From the NCBI RefSeq assembly GCF_037975245.1, contig NC_092580.1, forward strand, positions 34,067,001 through 34,131,000: a stretch of DNA of 64,000 nt, written 5' to 3'. Below the pieces are notes generated by a model. That model had not been told where the DNA came from, did not search any database, and worked only from the letters and a program-made list of their open reading frames with translations. A program made the translations under genes and the position numbers. This DNA comes from Apostichopus japonicus (taxonomy: Eukaryota; Echinodermata; Holothuroidea; Aspidochirotida; Stichopodidae). Below, piece by piece: positions 1-12,032 of this stretch (the stretch's first letter is position 1; each line of letters begins with the position of its first letter).

Positions 1-761
1 ATCAACAAAGAACATTAAAAGCCAAGTTTATTTGATGGGAAGTTACTGAAAACTATCACGGACAAATGATCTTATCATGCACCAGAAAATGTTTGGCTAG
101 TTTGCAAGAAGCCAAACTCTGTGGCTGATCTGCACAGATCTTAGCGACACATGTGATGTTCTAATTCCTTGACCAAAAATTTCTTCTTATGCTCCCTTTC
201 AAACTAAACAATTTGATACTGAGTATCGGAATGGCCCTTATGACATTTCAGACTGACCAAAGTTACATTAATGTTTAACTTTACTGATGAACAGCAAAGC
301 TGTTACCTTTACTTATACCCATGAGGTTTCATTCCGCTCCATCCTTGTTTTTCATATTTCTAACATAGCCATATTTTTGTACTGTCTTTTACATTTGATG
401 TGCAAGATCTTAATTTCCTTCATTGGAGTAATAAAGTTACACTTTCTTACTTACTTACTTACATTCCTTGAATGAAAAGTTGTAAAGACAGTTGTTAACC
501 AGTTTTAGACATTCTTCTGGCTTGAAAAACATCATTTACTGGTATATTTTATGATATGTGGCTGACACTTGCGACTGCATTTATTGTCAACATCTTTTAG
601 ACGACATAATATAGCATTTTTGACCATCTATTTGTTTCAAATATAGAGTTAGACAATGAGCAATTTTATTTCTTAGGACCTCCTAACATTTAAATCTACA
701 GTACTATCACATCTGAGTACATTTTCTAGTTAACCTTTCTTTTCTGCTTTATAATTTGAAG

Positions 762-1004
762 ATGTGACTCATCCTACGGCGTTCTGTCCAAATGATATAG
801 ATACTGATGCAATGCTGCAAGAAGGAACCACTGCAAGAGTTGATTTTTTGGCATCATGTGATGACAACATTGACACAGGCATTCAAGCTGCTTGTAATGC
901 AACAAGCCAAAGTGAATTTCCAGTGGGTGTAACAACAGTGACTTGTTCTTGTGAAGATTTGTCTCAAAATACTGATGGATGTTCTTTCACCGTCACAGTT
1001 AAAG
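762..1004 (+). CDS. HYR (hyalin repeat) domain exon, copy 1
   Basis: The exon has 243 bases encoding one 81-residue HYR module of an extracellular adhesion-type protein. The acceptor is the AG at 760-761 and the donor is GTTAGT at 1005. The phase is 1-1, so exons can be added or lost without shifting the frame. Family features visible are an N-terminal CPND motif, six cysteines (residues 9, 33, 45, 62, 64, 74), the P-x-G-V-T-x-V-x-C core and a closing C-S-F-x-V-x-V strand. An N-glycosylation sequon is at residue 46. HYR modules are immunoglobulin-like folds found in hyalin, SVEP1 and many echinoderm secreted proteins. The function of this protein is not known from sequence. The N-terminal part of the gene lies before the window. 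Confidence 0.9.
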
Positions 1005-1867
1005 GTTAGTTTGAGTGAATTTCTTACATATTGCTAAGAAGTTTAAAAACAGGTCATCTGATTGCTTCTGCATGATTGAGTCTTTTCTCGAAAGTTTATT
1101 TCCATTATCAACAAAGAACATTAAAAGCCAAGTTTATTTGATGGGAAGTTACTGAAAACTATCACGGACAAATGATCTTATCATGCACCAGAAAATGTTT
1201 GGCTAGTTTGCAAGAAGCCAAACTCTGTGGTTGATCTGCACAGATCTTAGCGACACATGTGATGTTCTAATTCCTTGACCAAAAATTTCTTCTTATGCTC
1301 CCTTTCAAACTAAACAATTTGATACTGAGTATCGGAATGGCCCTAATGACATTTCAGACTGACCAAAGTTACATTAATGTTTAACTTTACTGATGAACAG
1401 CAAAGCTGTTACCTTTACTTATACCCATGAGGTTTCATTCCGCTCCATCCTTGTTTTTCATATTTCTAACATAGCCATATTTTTGTACTGTCTTTTACAT
1501 TTGATGTGCAAGATCTTAATTTCCTTCATTGGAGTAATAAAGTTACACTTTCTTACTTACTTACTTACATTCCTTGAATGAAAAGTTGTAAAGACAGTTG
1601 TTAACCAGTTTTAGACATTCTTCTGGCTTGAAAAACATCATTTACTGGTATATTTTATGATATGTGGCTGACACTTGCGACTGCATTTATTGTCAACATC
1701 TTTTAGACGACATAATATAGCATTTTTGACCATCTATTTGTTTCAAATATAGAGTTAGACAATGAGCAATTTTATTTCTTAGGACCTCCTAACATTTAAA
1801 TCTACAGTACTATCACATCTGAGTACATTTTCTAGTTAACCTTTCTTTTCTGCTTTATAATTTGAAG

Positions 1868-2110
1868 ATGTGACTCATCCTACGGCGTTCTGTCCAAATG
1901 ATATAGATACTGATGCAATGCTGCAAGAAGGAACCACTGCAAGAGTTGATTTTGTGGCATCATGTTCTGGCAACATTGACACAGGCATTCAAGCTGCTTG
2001 TAATGCAACAAGCCAAAGTGAATTTCCAGTGGGTGTAACAACAGTGACTTGTTCTTGTGAAGATTTGTCTCAAAATACTGATGGATGTTCTTTCACCGTC
2101 ACAGTTAAAG
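1868..2110 (+). CDS. HYR domain exon, copy 2
   Basis: This exon has the same 243-bp phase 1-1 structure and splice sites as copy 1. It differs mainly at residues 30-35, where Val30 replaces Leu and Ser-Gly replaces Asp-Asp next to the second cysteine. All six cysteines are kept. Confidence 0.9.
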
Positions 2111-2973
2111 GTTAGTTTGAGTGAATTTCTTACATATTGCTAAGAAGTTTAAAAACAGGTCATTTGATTGCTTCTGCATGATTGAGTCTTTTCTCGAAAG
2201 TTTATTTCCATTATCAACAAAGAACATTAAAAGCCAAGTTTATTTGATGGGAAGTTACTGAAAACTATCACGGACAAATGATCTTATCATGCACCAGAAA
2301 ATGTTTGGCTAGTTTGCAAGAAGCCAAACTCTGTGGCTGATCTGCACAGATCTTAGCGACACATGTGATGTTCTAATTCCTTGACCAAAAATTTCTTCTT
2401 ATGCTCCCTTTCAAACTAAACAATTTGATACTGAGTATCGGAATGGCCCTTATGACATTTCAGACTGACCAAAGTTACATTAATGTTTAACTTTACTGAT
2501 GAACAGCAAAGCTGTTACCTTTACTTATACCCATGAGGTTTCATTCCGCTCCATCCTTGTTTTTCATATTTCTAACATAGCCATATTTTTGTACTGTCTT
2601 TTACATTTGATGTGCAAGATCTTAATTTCCTTCATTGGAGTAATAAAGTTACACTTTCTTACTTACTTACTTACATTCCTTGAATGAAAAGTTGTAAAGA
2701 CAGTTGTTAACCAGTTTTAGACATTCTTCTGGCTTGAAAAACATCATTTACTGGTATATTTTATGATATGTGGCTGACACTTGCGACTGCATTTATTGTC
2801 AACATCTTTTAGACGACATAATATAGCATTTTTGACCATCTATTTGTTTCAAATATAGAGTTAGACAATGAGCAATTTTATTTCTTAGGACCTCCTAACA
2901 TTTAAATCTACAGTACTATCACATCTGAGTACATTTTCTAGTTAACCTTTCTTTTCTGCTTTATAATTTGAAG

Positions 2974-3216
2974 ATGTGACTCATCCTACGGCGTTCTGTC
3001 CAAATGATATAGATACTGATGCAATGCTGCAAGAAGGAACCACTGCAAGAGTTGATTTTTTGGCATCATGTGATGACAACATTGACACAGGCATTCAAGC
3101 TGCTTGTAATGCAACAAGCCAAAGTGAATTTCCAGTGGGTGTAACAACAGTGACTTGTTCTTGTGAAGATTTGTCTCAAAATACTGATGGATGTTCTTTC
3201 ACCGTCACAGTTAAAG
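2974..3216 (+). CDS. HYR domain exon, copy 3
   Basis: The encoded residues are identical to copy 1 (Leu30, Asp34-Asp35). Its flanking intron markers also match copy 1 rather than its immediate neighbour, which supports duplication of a two-unit block. The exon is phase 1-1 with an intact donor and acceptor. Confidence 0.9.
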
Positions 3217-4083
3217 GTTAGTTTGAGTGAATTTCTTACATATTGCTAAGAAGTTTAAAAACAGGTCATCTGATTGCTTCTGCATGATTGAGTCTTTTCT
3301 CGAAAGTTTATTTCCATTATCAACAAAGAACATTAAAAGCCAAGTTTATTTGATGGGAAGTTACTGAAAACTATCACGGACAAATGATCTTATCATGCAC
3401 CAGAAAATGTTTGGCTAGTTTGCAAGAAGCCAAACTCTGTGGTTGATCTGCACAGATCTTAGCGACACATGTGATGTTCTAATTCCTTGACCAAAAATTT
3501 CTTCTTATGCTCCCTTTCAAACTAAACAATTTGATACTGAGTATCGGAATGGCCCTAATGACATTTCAGACTGACCAAAGTTACATTAATGTTTAACTTT
3601 ACTGATGAACAGCAAAGCTGTTACCTTTACTTATACCCATGAGGTTTCATTCCGCTCCATCCTTGTTTTTCATATTTCTAACATAGCCATATTTTTGTAC
3701 TGTCTTTTACATTTGATGTGCAAGATCTTAATTTCCTTCATTGGAGTAATAAAGTTACACTTTCTTACTTACTTACTTACTTACAATCCTTGAATGAAAA
3801 GTTGTAAAGACAGTTGTTAACCAGTTTTAGACATTCTTCTGGCTTGAAAAACATCATTTACTGGTATATTTTATGATATGTGGCTGACACTTGCGACTGC
3901 ATTTATTGTCAACATCTTTTAGACGACATAATATAGCATTTTTGACCATCTATTTGTTTCAAATATAGAGTTAGACAATGAGCAATTTTATTTCTTAGGA
4001 CCTCCTAACATTTAAATCTACAGTACTATCACATCTGAGTACATTTTCTAGTTAACCTTTCTTTTCTGCTTTATAATTTGAAG

Positions 4084-4326
4084 ATGTGACTCATCCTACG
4101 GCGTTCTGTCCAAATGATATAGATACTGATGCAATGCTGCAAGAAGGAACCACTGCAAGAGTTGATTTTGTGCCATCATGTGATGACAACATTGACACAG
4201 GCATTCAAGCTGCTTGTAATGCAACAAGCCAAAGTGAATTTCCAGTGGGTGTAACAACAGTGACTTGTTCTTGTGAAGATTTGTCTCAAAATACTGATGG
4301 ATGTTCTTTCACCGTCACAGTTAAAG
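4084..4326 (+). CDS. HYR domain exon, copy 4
   Basis: The exon is 243 bp and phase 1-1. It carries Val30-Pro31 next to the conserved Cys33, followed by Asp-Asp. The upstream intron has one extra CTTA unit, so this copy sits 1,110 bp after copy 3. All six cysteines are intact. Confidence 0.9.
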
Positions 4327-5189
4327 GTTAGTTTGAGTGAATTTCTTACATATTGCTAAGAAGTTTAAAAACAGGTCATCTGATTGCTTCTGCATGATTG
4401 AGTCTTTTCTCGAAAGTTTATTTCCATTATCAACAAAGAACATTAAAAGCCAAGTTTATTTGATGGGAAGTTACTGAAAACTATCACGGACAAATGATCT
4501 TATCATGCACCAGAAAATGTTTGGCTAGTTTGCAAGAAGCCAAACTCTGTGGCTGATCTGCACAGATCTTAGCGACACATGTGATGTTCTAATTCCTTGA
4601 CCAAAAATTTCTTCTTATGCTCCTTTTCAAACTAAACAATTTGATACTGAGTATCGGAATGGCCCTTATGACATTTCAGACTGACCAAAGTTACATTAAT
4701 GTTTAACTTTACTGATGAACAGCAAAGCTGTTACCTTTACTTATACCCATGAGGTTTCATTCCGCTCCATCCTTGTTTTTCATATTTCTAACATAGCCAT
4801 ATTTTTGTACTGTCTTTTACATTTGATGTGCAAGATCTTAATTTCCTTCATTGGAGTAATAAAGTTACACTTTCTTACTTACTTACTTACATTCCTTGAA
4901 TGAAAAGTTGTAAAGACAGTTGTTAACCAGTTTTAGACATTCTTCTGGCTTGAAAAACATCATTTACTGGTATATTTTATGATATGTGGCTGACACTTGC
5001 GACTGCATTTATTGTCAACATCTTTTAGACGACATAATATAGCATTTTTGACCATCTATTTGTTTCAAATATAGAGTTAGACAATGAGCAATTTTATTTC
5101 TTAGGACCTCCTAACATTTAAATCTACAGTACTATCACATCTGAGTACATTTTCTAGTTAACCTTTCTTTTCTGCTTTATAATTTGAAG

Positions 5190-5432
5190 ATGTGACTCAT
5201 CCTACGGCGTTCTGTCCAAATGATATAGATACTGATGCAATGCTGCAAGAAGGAACCACTGCAAGAGTTGATTTTGTGGCATCATGTGATGACAACATTG
5301 ACACAGGCATTCAAGCTGCTTGTAATGCAACAAGCCAAAGTGAATTTCCAGTGGGTGTAACAACAGTGACTTGTTCTTGTGAAGATTTGTCTCAAAATAC
5401 TGATGGATGTTCTTTCACCGTCACAGTTAAAG
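5190..5432 (+). CDS. HYR domain exon, copy 5
   Basis: The exon is 243 bp and phase 1-1, with Val30-Ala31 and Asp34-Asp35. It is the last of the five near-identical copies; the intron after it begins to diverge from the array consensus. Confidence 0.9.
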
Positions 5433-6295
5433 GTTAGTTTGAGTGAATTTCTTACATATTGCTAAGAAGTTTAAAAACAGGTCATCTGATTGCTTCTGCA
5501 TGATTGAGTCTTTTCTCGAAAGTTTATTTCCATTATCAACAAAGAACATTAAAAGCCAAGTTTATTTGATGGGAAGTTACTGAAAACTATCACGGACAAA
5601 TGATCTTATCATGCACCAGAAAATGTTTGGCTAGTTTGCAAGAAGCCAACTCTGTGGTTGATCTGCACAGATCTAACCTACACATGTGATATTCTAATTC
5701 CTTGACCAAAAATCTCTTCTTATGCTCCTTTTCAAACCAAAAAAAATGATACTAAGTATCGGAATGGCCCTTATGACATTTCAGACTGACCAAAGTTACA
5801 TTAATGTTTAACTTTACTGATGAACAGCAGAGCTGTTACCTTTACTTATACCCATGAGGTTTCATTCCGCTCCATCCTTGTTTTTCATATTTCTAACATA
5901 GCCATATTTTTGTACTGTCTTTTACATTTGATGTGCAAGATCTTAATTTCCTTCATTGGAGTAATAAAGTTACACTTTCTTACTTACTTACTTACATTCC
6001 TTGAATGAAAAGTTGTAAAGACAATTGTTAACCAGTTTTAGACATTTTTATGGCTTGAAAAACATCATTTACTGGTATATTTTATGATATGTGGCTGACA
6101 CTTGCAACTGCATTTATTGTCAACATCTTTTAGACGACATAATATAGCATTTGTGACCATCAATTTGTTGCAAATTTAGAGTGAGACAATGAGCAATCTT
6201 ATTTCTTAGCACCTCCCAACATTTACATCTACAGTACAATCACATCTGAGTACATTTTCTAGTTAACCTTTCTTGTCTTCTTTTATAATTTGAAG

Positions 6296-6538
6296 ATGTG
6301 ACTCATCCTACGGCGAGCTGTCCAAATGATATAGATACTGATGCAAGGCTGCAAGAAGGAACCACTGCAAGAGTTGATTTTGTGACATCATGTTCTGACA
6401 ACATTGACACAGGCATTCGAGCTGATTGTAATGCAACCAGCGGAAGTGACTTTCCATTTGGTGTAACGATAGTGAATTGTTCTTGTCAAGATATTTCTCA
6501 AAATACTGACGAATGTTCTTTCAATGTCATAGTTAAAG
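6296..6538 (+). CDS. HYR domain exon, copy 6 (diverged)
   Basis: This is the most diverged HYR exon of the array, with changes spread over the whole module (for example A-S-C-P-N-D at the start, N-C-S-C-Q-D near the end and F-N-V-I-V-K at the close). All six cysteines and both splice sites are kept. It appears to be the oldest copy in view and the one nearest the stalk exon. A minus-strand open frame at 6388-6570 is a shadow. Confidence 0.88.
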
Positions 6539-7384
6539 GTTAGTTTTGAGAGACTTTCTAATATTTTCATTTTTTTTTCTTATCTGAATACTGGCTGTTA
6601 AAATAAGGCTTGGTGCAATAGTTTAGTTCCATGATAAATAATGAACACTAAAAGCCTAGTTTATTTGATGGGAAGTTACTGAACACTATCACGGATAAAT
6701 GCTTTTATCAATTAAGCACCAGAAATATTTTTGGTTAGTTTTGCCAGAAGCTAAACGCTCTGGTAGATCTTTACAGATCTTACCTACACATGTGATGTTT
6801 TACTTCCTTGACTAAAATTGTCTTCTGACGCTCCCATGCAAACATAAAAATAATTCAAAGTTTTGGAATGGGTCTATTGAAATGTCGGACTGACAAACGA
6901 TATCTTAATGTTTAACTTTATGTTATGATCCAACTTAGAAACCACGTTAATAGTTCGAATCGTTTTAACAGATGTTAAAAACAAAAAGAAAACAAAAGTA
7001 ACTTGTCTGAATGAAATATTTGTTAATGCGACTTATCAAAATTTAAAATAAACCAGTATCTCTTTCTCTTACCATCTCAATTTTCTGGTGAGGATTGCCA
7101 CAACTTCAAATTCCATATTCTTTCAATAGTTGATCATATTTGGAATAGAACATCCAGGTATTGAATAGAACACCCAGTATGGCTATGATTCACACTCACC
7201 TAGATTGATAGACCAGATAGTACGTATTCTTTTCTCTTTCTAGTTTATTCCTAACTTCCTTTTAACCCACATATATGACATAATAAAGTCTTAATTCGCC
7301 CTTCCACCTAGAGATCAATGCAACAGATATTCATGAACTGTTCATACTAAATTGGCTATTACTGAAAATGTAAAACAAAGACAG
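6539..7384 (+). other. Intron between HYR copy 6 and the stalk exon
   Basis: The first 390 bases are a degraded copy of the array intron. The rest is AT-rich with no coding signal. From about 7330 the sequence already resembles decayed stalk repeats (the phrase GATACTAAAT recurs in altered form), so the stalk repeat array once extended further upstream. The proposed acceptor is CAG at 7382-7384, which gives the same phase as the HYR exons. Confidence 0.55.
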
Positions 7385-10330
7385 AAACCCCAAATGGTTA
7401 TGACAATTCTTCAACTGCTGATACTAAATCGATGACTATTGAAAGCCTTACTGCTAAAGTTGCAGCCCATCAAACTACTGGTAATGACAGTTCTTCAACT
7501 GCTGATACTAAATCAGTTATTGATATTAAATTGATGATTACTAAACATTTAAATACAGAAGCAGTAACCCCTACTGGCAACGAAAGTTCTTCAACTGCTG
7601 ATACTAAATCTATTACTACCGAAAGCCTTACTACAGAAGTGTCAGGCCATCAAACTAATGGTAATGACAATTCTTCAACTGCTGATACTAAATCAATTTT
7701 TGATACTAAATTGATGATTACTAAACATTTTAACACAGAGGCAGTAACCGCTACTGGTAACGAAAGTTCTTCAACTGTTGATACTAAATCGATGACTACT
7801 GAAAGCTTAACTACAGAAGTGTCAGGCCATCAAACTACTGGTAATGACAATTCTTCAACTGCTGATACTAAATCAACTAAATTGATGATTACTAAACATT
7901 TTAACACAGAGGCAGTAACCGCTACTGGTAACGAAAGTTCTTCAACTGTTGATACTAAATCGATGACTACTGAAGGCCTAACTACAGAAGTGTCAGGTCA
8001 TCAAACTACTGGTAATGACAATTCTTCAACTGCTGATACTAAATCAATTATTGATACTGAATCGATGACTACTGAAAACAAAACTACAGTGGTGGCAGCC
8101 CAACAAACTACTGGTAATAACAATTCTTCAACTGCTGATACTAAATCAATTATTGATACTAAATTGATGATTACTAAACATTTTATTACAAAGGCAGTAG
8201 CCCCTACTGGCAACGAAAGTTCTTCAACTGCTGATACTAAATCTATTACTACTGAAAGCCTAACTACAGAAGTGTCAGGTCATCAAACTACTGGTAATGA
8301 CAATTCTTCAACTGCTGATACTCAATCAATTATTGATACTAAATTGATGATTACTGGAAGTATAACTACAGTGGTGGCACCTCAACAAACTACTGGTAAT
8401 GACAACTCTTAACTTACTGATACTAAATCGATGACTACTGAAAGCACAACTGCAGGGCTGGCAGCCCAACAAACTACTGGTAATGACAATTCTTCAACTG
8501 CTGATACTAAATCAATTATTGATACTAAATTGATAATTACTAAACATTTTATTACAGAGGCAGTAACCTCTACTGGTAACGAAAGTTCTTCAACTGTTGA
8601 TACTAAATCGATGACTACTGAAGGCCTAACTACAGAAGTGTCAGGTCATCAAACTACTGGTAATGACAATTCTTCAACTGCTGATACTAAATCAATTATT
8701 GATACTAAATTGATGATTACTAAACATTTTATTACAAAGGCAGTAACCCCTACTGGTAACGAAAGTTCTTCAACTGTTGATACTAAATCGATGACTACTG
8801 AAGGCCTAACTACAGAAGTATCAGGTCATCAAACTACTGGTAATGACAATTCTTCAACTGCTGATACTCAATCAATTATTGATACTAAATTGATGATTAC
8901 TGGAAGTATAACTACAGTGGTGGCACCTCAACAAACTACTGGTAATGACAACTCTTAACTTACTGATACTAAATCGATGACTACTGAAAGCATAACTGCA
9001 GGGCTGGCAGCCCAACAAACTACTGGTAATGACAATTCTTCAACTGCTGATACTAAATCAATTATTGATACTAAATTGATAATTACTAAACATTTTATTA
9101 CAGAGGCAGTAACCTCTACTGGTAACGAAAGTTCTTCAACTGTTGATACTAAATCGATGACTACTGAAGGCCTAACTACAGAAGTGTCAGGTCATCAAAC
9201 TACTGGTAATGACAATTCTTCAACTGCTGATACTAAATCAATTATTTATACTAAATTGATGATTACTGGTAGCATAACTACAGTGGTGGCACCCCAACAA
9301 ACTGCTGGTAATGACAACTCTTCAACTGCTGATACTTATTCGATGACTACTGAAAGCATAACTACAGTGGTGGCAGCCCAACAAACTACTGGTTATGACA
9401 ATTCTTCAACTGCTGATACTAAATCAATTGGTGATACTAAATTGATGATTACTAAGCATTTTAATACAGAGGTAGTAACCCCTACTGGTAACGAAAGTTC
9501 TTCAACTGTTGATACTAAATCGATGACTACTGAAAGCCTTACTACAGAGGTGTCAGGCCATCAAACTACCGGTAATAACAGTTCTTCAACTGCTGATACT
9601 AAATCAACTGCTGATACTAAATCAACAATTGATGCTAAATTGATGATTACTGAAAGCATAACTAAAGTGGTTGTAGCCCAACAAACTGCTGGTAATGACA
9701 ATTCGTCAACTTTTGATACTGAATCGATGACTACTGAAAGCATTACTAAAGTGGTGGCAGCCCAACAAACTACTGGTAATGACAATTCTTCAACTGCGGA
9801 TACTAAATCAAGTATTGCTACTAAATTGAAGATTACTAAACATTTTAATACAGAGGCAGTAAACTCTTCTGGTAACAACAGAGTTTCAACTGTTGATACT
9901 AAATTGACGACTACTGAAAGCCTTACTTCAGAAGTGGCAGCTCATCAAACTACTGTTAATGACAGTTCTTCAACTGTTGATACTAAATTAACTATTGATA
10001 CTCGATTGAGGATTACTGAACATTTTAATACAGAGGCAGTAACCCTAACTGGTAATGACAGTTCTTCAATTGTTGATACTAAATCGATGACAACTGAAGG
10101 CATTACTACAGAGGTAGCAGTTCACCAAACTACAGGTAATGACAGTTCTTCAACTGCTGATACTAAATCAACTGTAGCTACTAAATTGATGATTTCTGAT
10201 CACTTTAATACAGAGGCAGAAATCCCTACTGATAAGGACAGTTCTTCAACTGTTGATACTAAATCAATGATTACTGAAAGCAATATTTATAATCCATTTT
10301 TGTTAAAGTTGTTATTATGTTTATTACCAT
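7330..10330 (+). repeat. Degenerate minisatellite coding for the stalk, with a 546-bp recent duplication
   Basis: Repeat units carry the recurring DNA phrase TCTTCAACTGCTGATACTAA. A block of about 546 bp around 8290-8835 recurs at 8836-9240 with near identity and includes the stop-creating mutation. Unit order varies (SGHQTTGNDN, AAQQTTGNDN and ITKHFNTEAV blocks shuffle), as expected from unequal crossing-over. Confidence 0.85.
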
Positions 10331-10341
10331 TTCAATTTTGA
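7385..10341 (+). pseudogene. Ser/Thr-rich repeat (mucin-like) stalk exon, interrupted by two in-frame stop codons
   Basis: One frame (codons starting at position 7432 and every third base from there) encodes about 980 residues of degenerate tandem repeats rich in Thr, Ser, Asn and Asp. Recurring blocks are SSTADTKS, TTEVSGHQTTGNDN and ITKHFNTEAV. Many N-x-S/T sequons and Ser/Thr clusters fit a heavily glycosylated extracellular stalk between the HYR modules and the transmembrane exon. The frame is broken by TAA at 8410-8412 and again at 8956-8958. Each stop comes from a compensated one-base loss and gain, so the repeat frame is unchanged on both sides. If these stops are real in the genome, the exon is either non-functional, partly spliced out, or polymorphic. 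The start is set by a phase-matching CAG acceptor; no good donor was found near the 3' end. Confidence 0.6.
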
Positions 10342-10863
10342 AGATGTACAATAATGTTTCAATTCCATTGGTCGATTAAGGTTCTGAAGATCTCAAATGT
10401 TTGTTTGATCTTGTTATTCATTTTTGACGGACGATTACGTTAGTAACATCCTCGATTAATGGTTTCTTTTAGATTTATTTTCGTTGACGTCATTTTAACT
10501 GTGCCATCGACCGCGTTATTGATGCTATTGTTTCTTATCACCAAATTTTCATTGTAACAATGCTTTGTTTATGTTTTTATTGATACTAAATCATTACTAA
10601 AAATATTATCACAAAGGCAGCAAACGTATCAATTGTAAAGATTGTCCACGGCTTAGAGTACAACTCCTTGTGTTTGAAACCTCGTAGTTTGTTACTTACT
10701 AGCTAACTGGCATACAAGCATGGCACATATAGGTCTAGAAAAGCCTGTTACTTCACATATGAATAATTCCTGTTAAAATGATTGATATGTTCATTATTAG
10801 TTTCATCTGATCCAGACGTTTCACGATTAACAACTGTTATCATTAATTGTTATCATATCACAG
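10342..10863 (+). other. Intron between stalk and transmembrane exons
   Basis: No coding signal is seen. A decayed stalk-repeat fragment (TTGATACTAAATC with an ATTACT tail) is visible at about 10580-10610. The region ends with a CAG acceptor at 10861-10863. Confidence 0.5.
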
Positions 10864-11198
10864 GAGTGCCGAAAGTAACTTTCACTACCGAAGTACCGAT
10901 CCTTGCAACCATGAAACTTAAGGAGAATCAAATACCTGGTATCATCCTACTTGTTTCCATCGCAATTGCATGTTTTGCTGTCTTGTCAATTCTATTGAGG
11001 TATATCGAGGATACTTTCCGACGTTCTGGTAGTAATGACATCAAAGATCCTGAAGGGCAAGGCACCTCCAGACAGCCTAAATTCACATGGACCGAAGGAA
11101 ACGATGGAACTGCACTGATAGATAAATCCAGTTTGTCTCTGTCTACACCTGTGACCTGTCCACCCACAATACAACAGGTCGAATCAATTATCCAGTAA
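10864..11198 (+). CDS. Terminal exon: transmembrane helix and cytoplasmic tail of the HYR/stalk protein
   Basis: The exon follows the CAG acceptor at 10861-10863 in phase 1, the same phase as the HYR exons, so it could also splice directly to an HYR exon. It encodes about 25 juxtamembrane residues, then a hydrophobic segment (starting IPGIILLVSIAIACFAV) of about 22 residues, then a basic stop-transfer region and a hydrophilic tail of roughly 75 residues ending at TAA 11196-11198. There is no recognised signalling motif in the tail. This makes the gene product a type I membrane protein with HYR modules outside. Minus-strand frames here are shadows. Confidence 0.75.
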
Positions 11199-11406
11199 TA
11201 GTGAAATTGATCTGCAATAGTACGAATATTAAAAGATATATGTCTGACGTAAGAATGGCTGGTTACCAGTGACGGTGGTCAGGATTTTCAAGATTGTTAA
11301 CTACATTAAAATTGAACAACGTCCGGTTGCTTATTAAGGTCTCTACATAAGCATGCATTTGATGAGACCGAAAGTCGTTTCTACAAGTTGATAAGTTCGA
11401 CAAAGC

Positions 11407-11412
11407 AATAAA
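11407..11412 (+). promoter_or_regulatory. Polyadenylation signal AATAAA of the HYR/stalk gene
   Basis: This canonical AATAAA lies about 210 bases after the stop codon in a non-coding stretch. It is the first good signal downstream. A similar AATAAA lies in the duplicated 3' flank near 13470. Confidence 0.5.
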
Positions 11413-11850
11413 ACATTAAATACACTGAAATGTTCAAAAAAAGAAGAATGTAAACACATGAATCTTGATTTAGCACTTAAACATGTTTCCTTTCATTGGC
11501 TTGGGGATTCGATGTTATATTTAACCAGAACATTACATAAAGCGTGTTTTAATGCAGTTACTTACGTTTTTCATATTACTGTTTTCAAGCGAAATGGCAC
11601 TTATCGGCTACTATTGAATATGTCTAGCTATAAGTTTGCTCCCAAGTTCTAGTATATAACTGAAATATGCTCCGGAAACCTCTTCGCACAGTTTAGGTAA
11701 TTGTGGACAAATATATCCACAAATCTTTGGTATTGTAATCCATGTATAGTTTATCAACAAACTCCTCGATGGAAATCTAAATTAAAGAAGGAATAAACTT
11801 TCTGTTATGCTGTTGAGAACTGGAAAATTACTTGATCGATGCACCGCTGA

Positions 11851-12032
11851 CAGCAGAATGGTTTGTTACAAGTAGATCGGTACTAATTCATCGGGCTAAG
11901 GTCGGCAGCTCGTTATATCCGCAGACTCTCCCAACACATGCCAGCAGAATGGTTTGTCACAAGAAGATCGGTATTCATTCATCGGGCTAAGGTCGGCAGC
12001 TCGTTATATCCGCAGTCTCTCCCAACACATGC
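11851..12032 (+). repeat. Two tandem 91-bp units
   Basis: The unit starting CAGCAGAATGGTTTGT at 11851 repeats at 11942 with few changes. A third, more diverged copy is in block B near 15040. Confidence 0.8.

Larger units (their letters stand above)
1..6930 (+). repeat. Tandem array of 1,106-bp units, each carrying one HYR exon and its intron
   Basis: Units repeat at 1,106 bp; the third-to-fourth step is 1,110 bp because one extra CTTA is present. The window opens inside a unit: base 1 aligns with 1107. Units 1-5 differ at only a few positions over exon and intron, unit 6 is clearly more diverged, and a degraded seventh intron copy runs from about 6600 to 6930. Each intron holds a (CTTA)n tract just after an AATAAAG, which looks like the 3' end of a short retroelement. 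Alternating C/T and T/A differences (C at about 124, T at about 1231, and so on) suggest a two-unit higher-order repeat. The near-identity of introns as well as exons indicates recent duplication or gene conversion. Confidence 0.93.

Noticed and set aside
287-6008. Repeated 62-codon open frame (MNSKAVTFTYTHEV...) in each array unit
   Set aside because: It lies in the intron between HYR exons, is kept only because the units are nearly identical, ends in the CTTA microsatellite, and resembles no protein.
1-6538. CRISPR-like array (regular repeats)
   Set aside because: The period is 1.1 kb with exon-intron structure in animal DNA; nothing like short repeats and unique spacers.
8001-9878. Minus-strand open frames opposite the stalk exon
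   Set aside because: They are the complement of the Thr/Ser-rich repeat, and their hydrophobic residues follow from the repeat codons.
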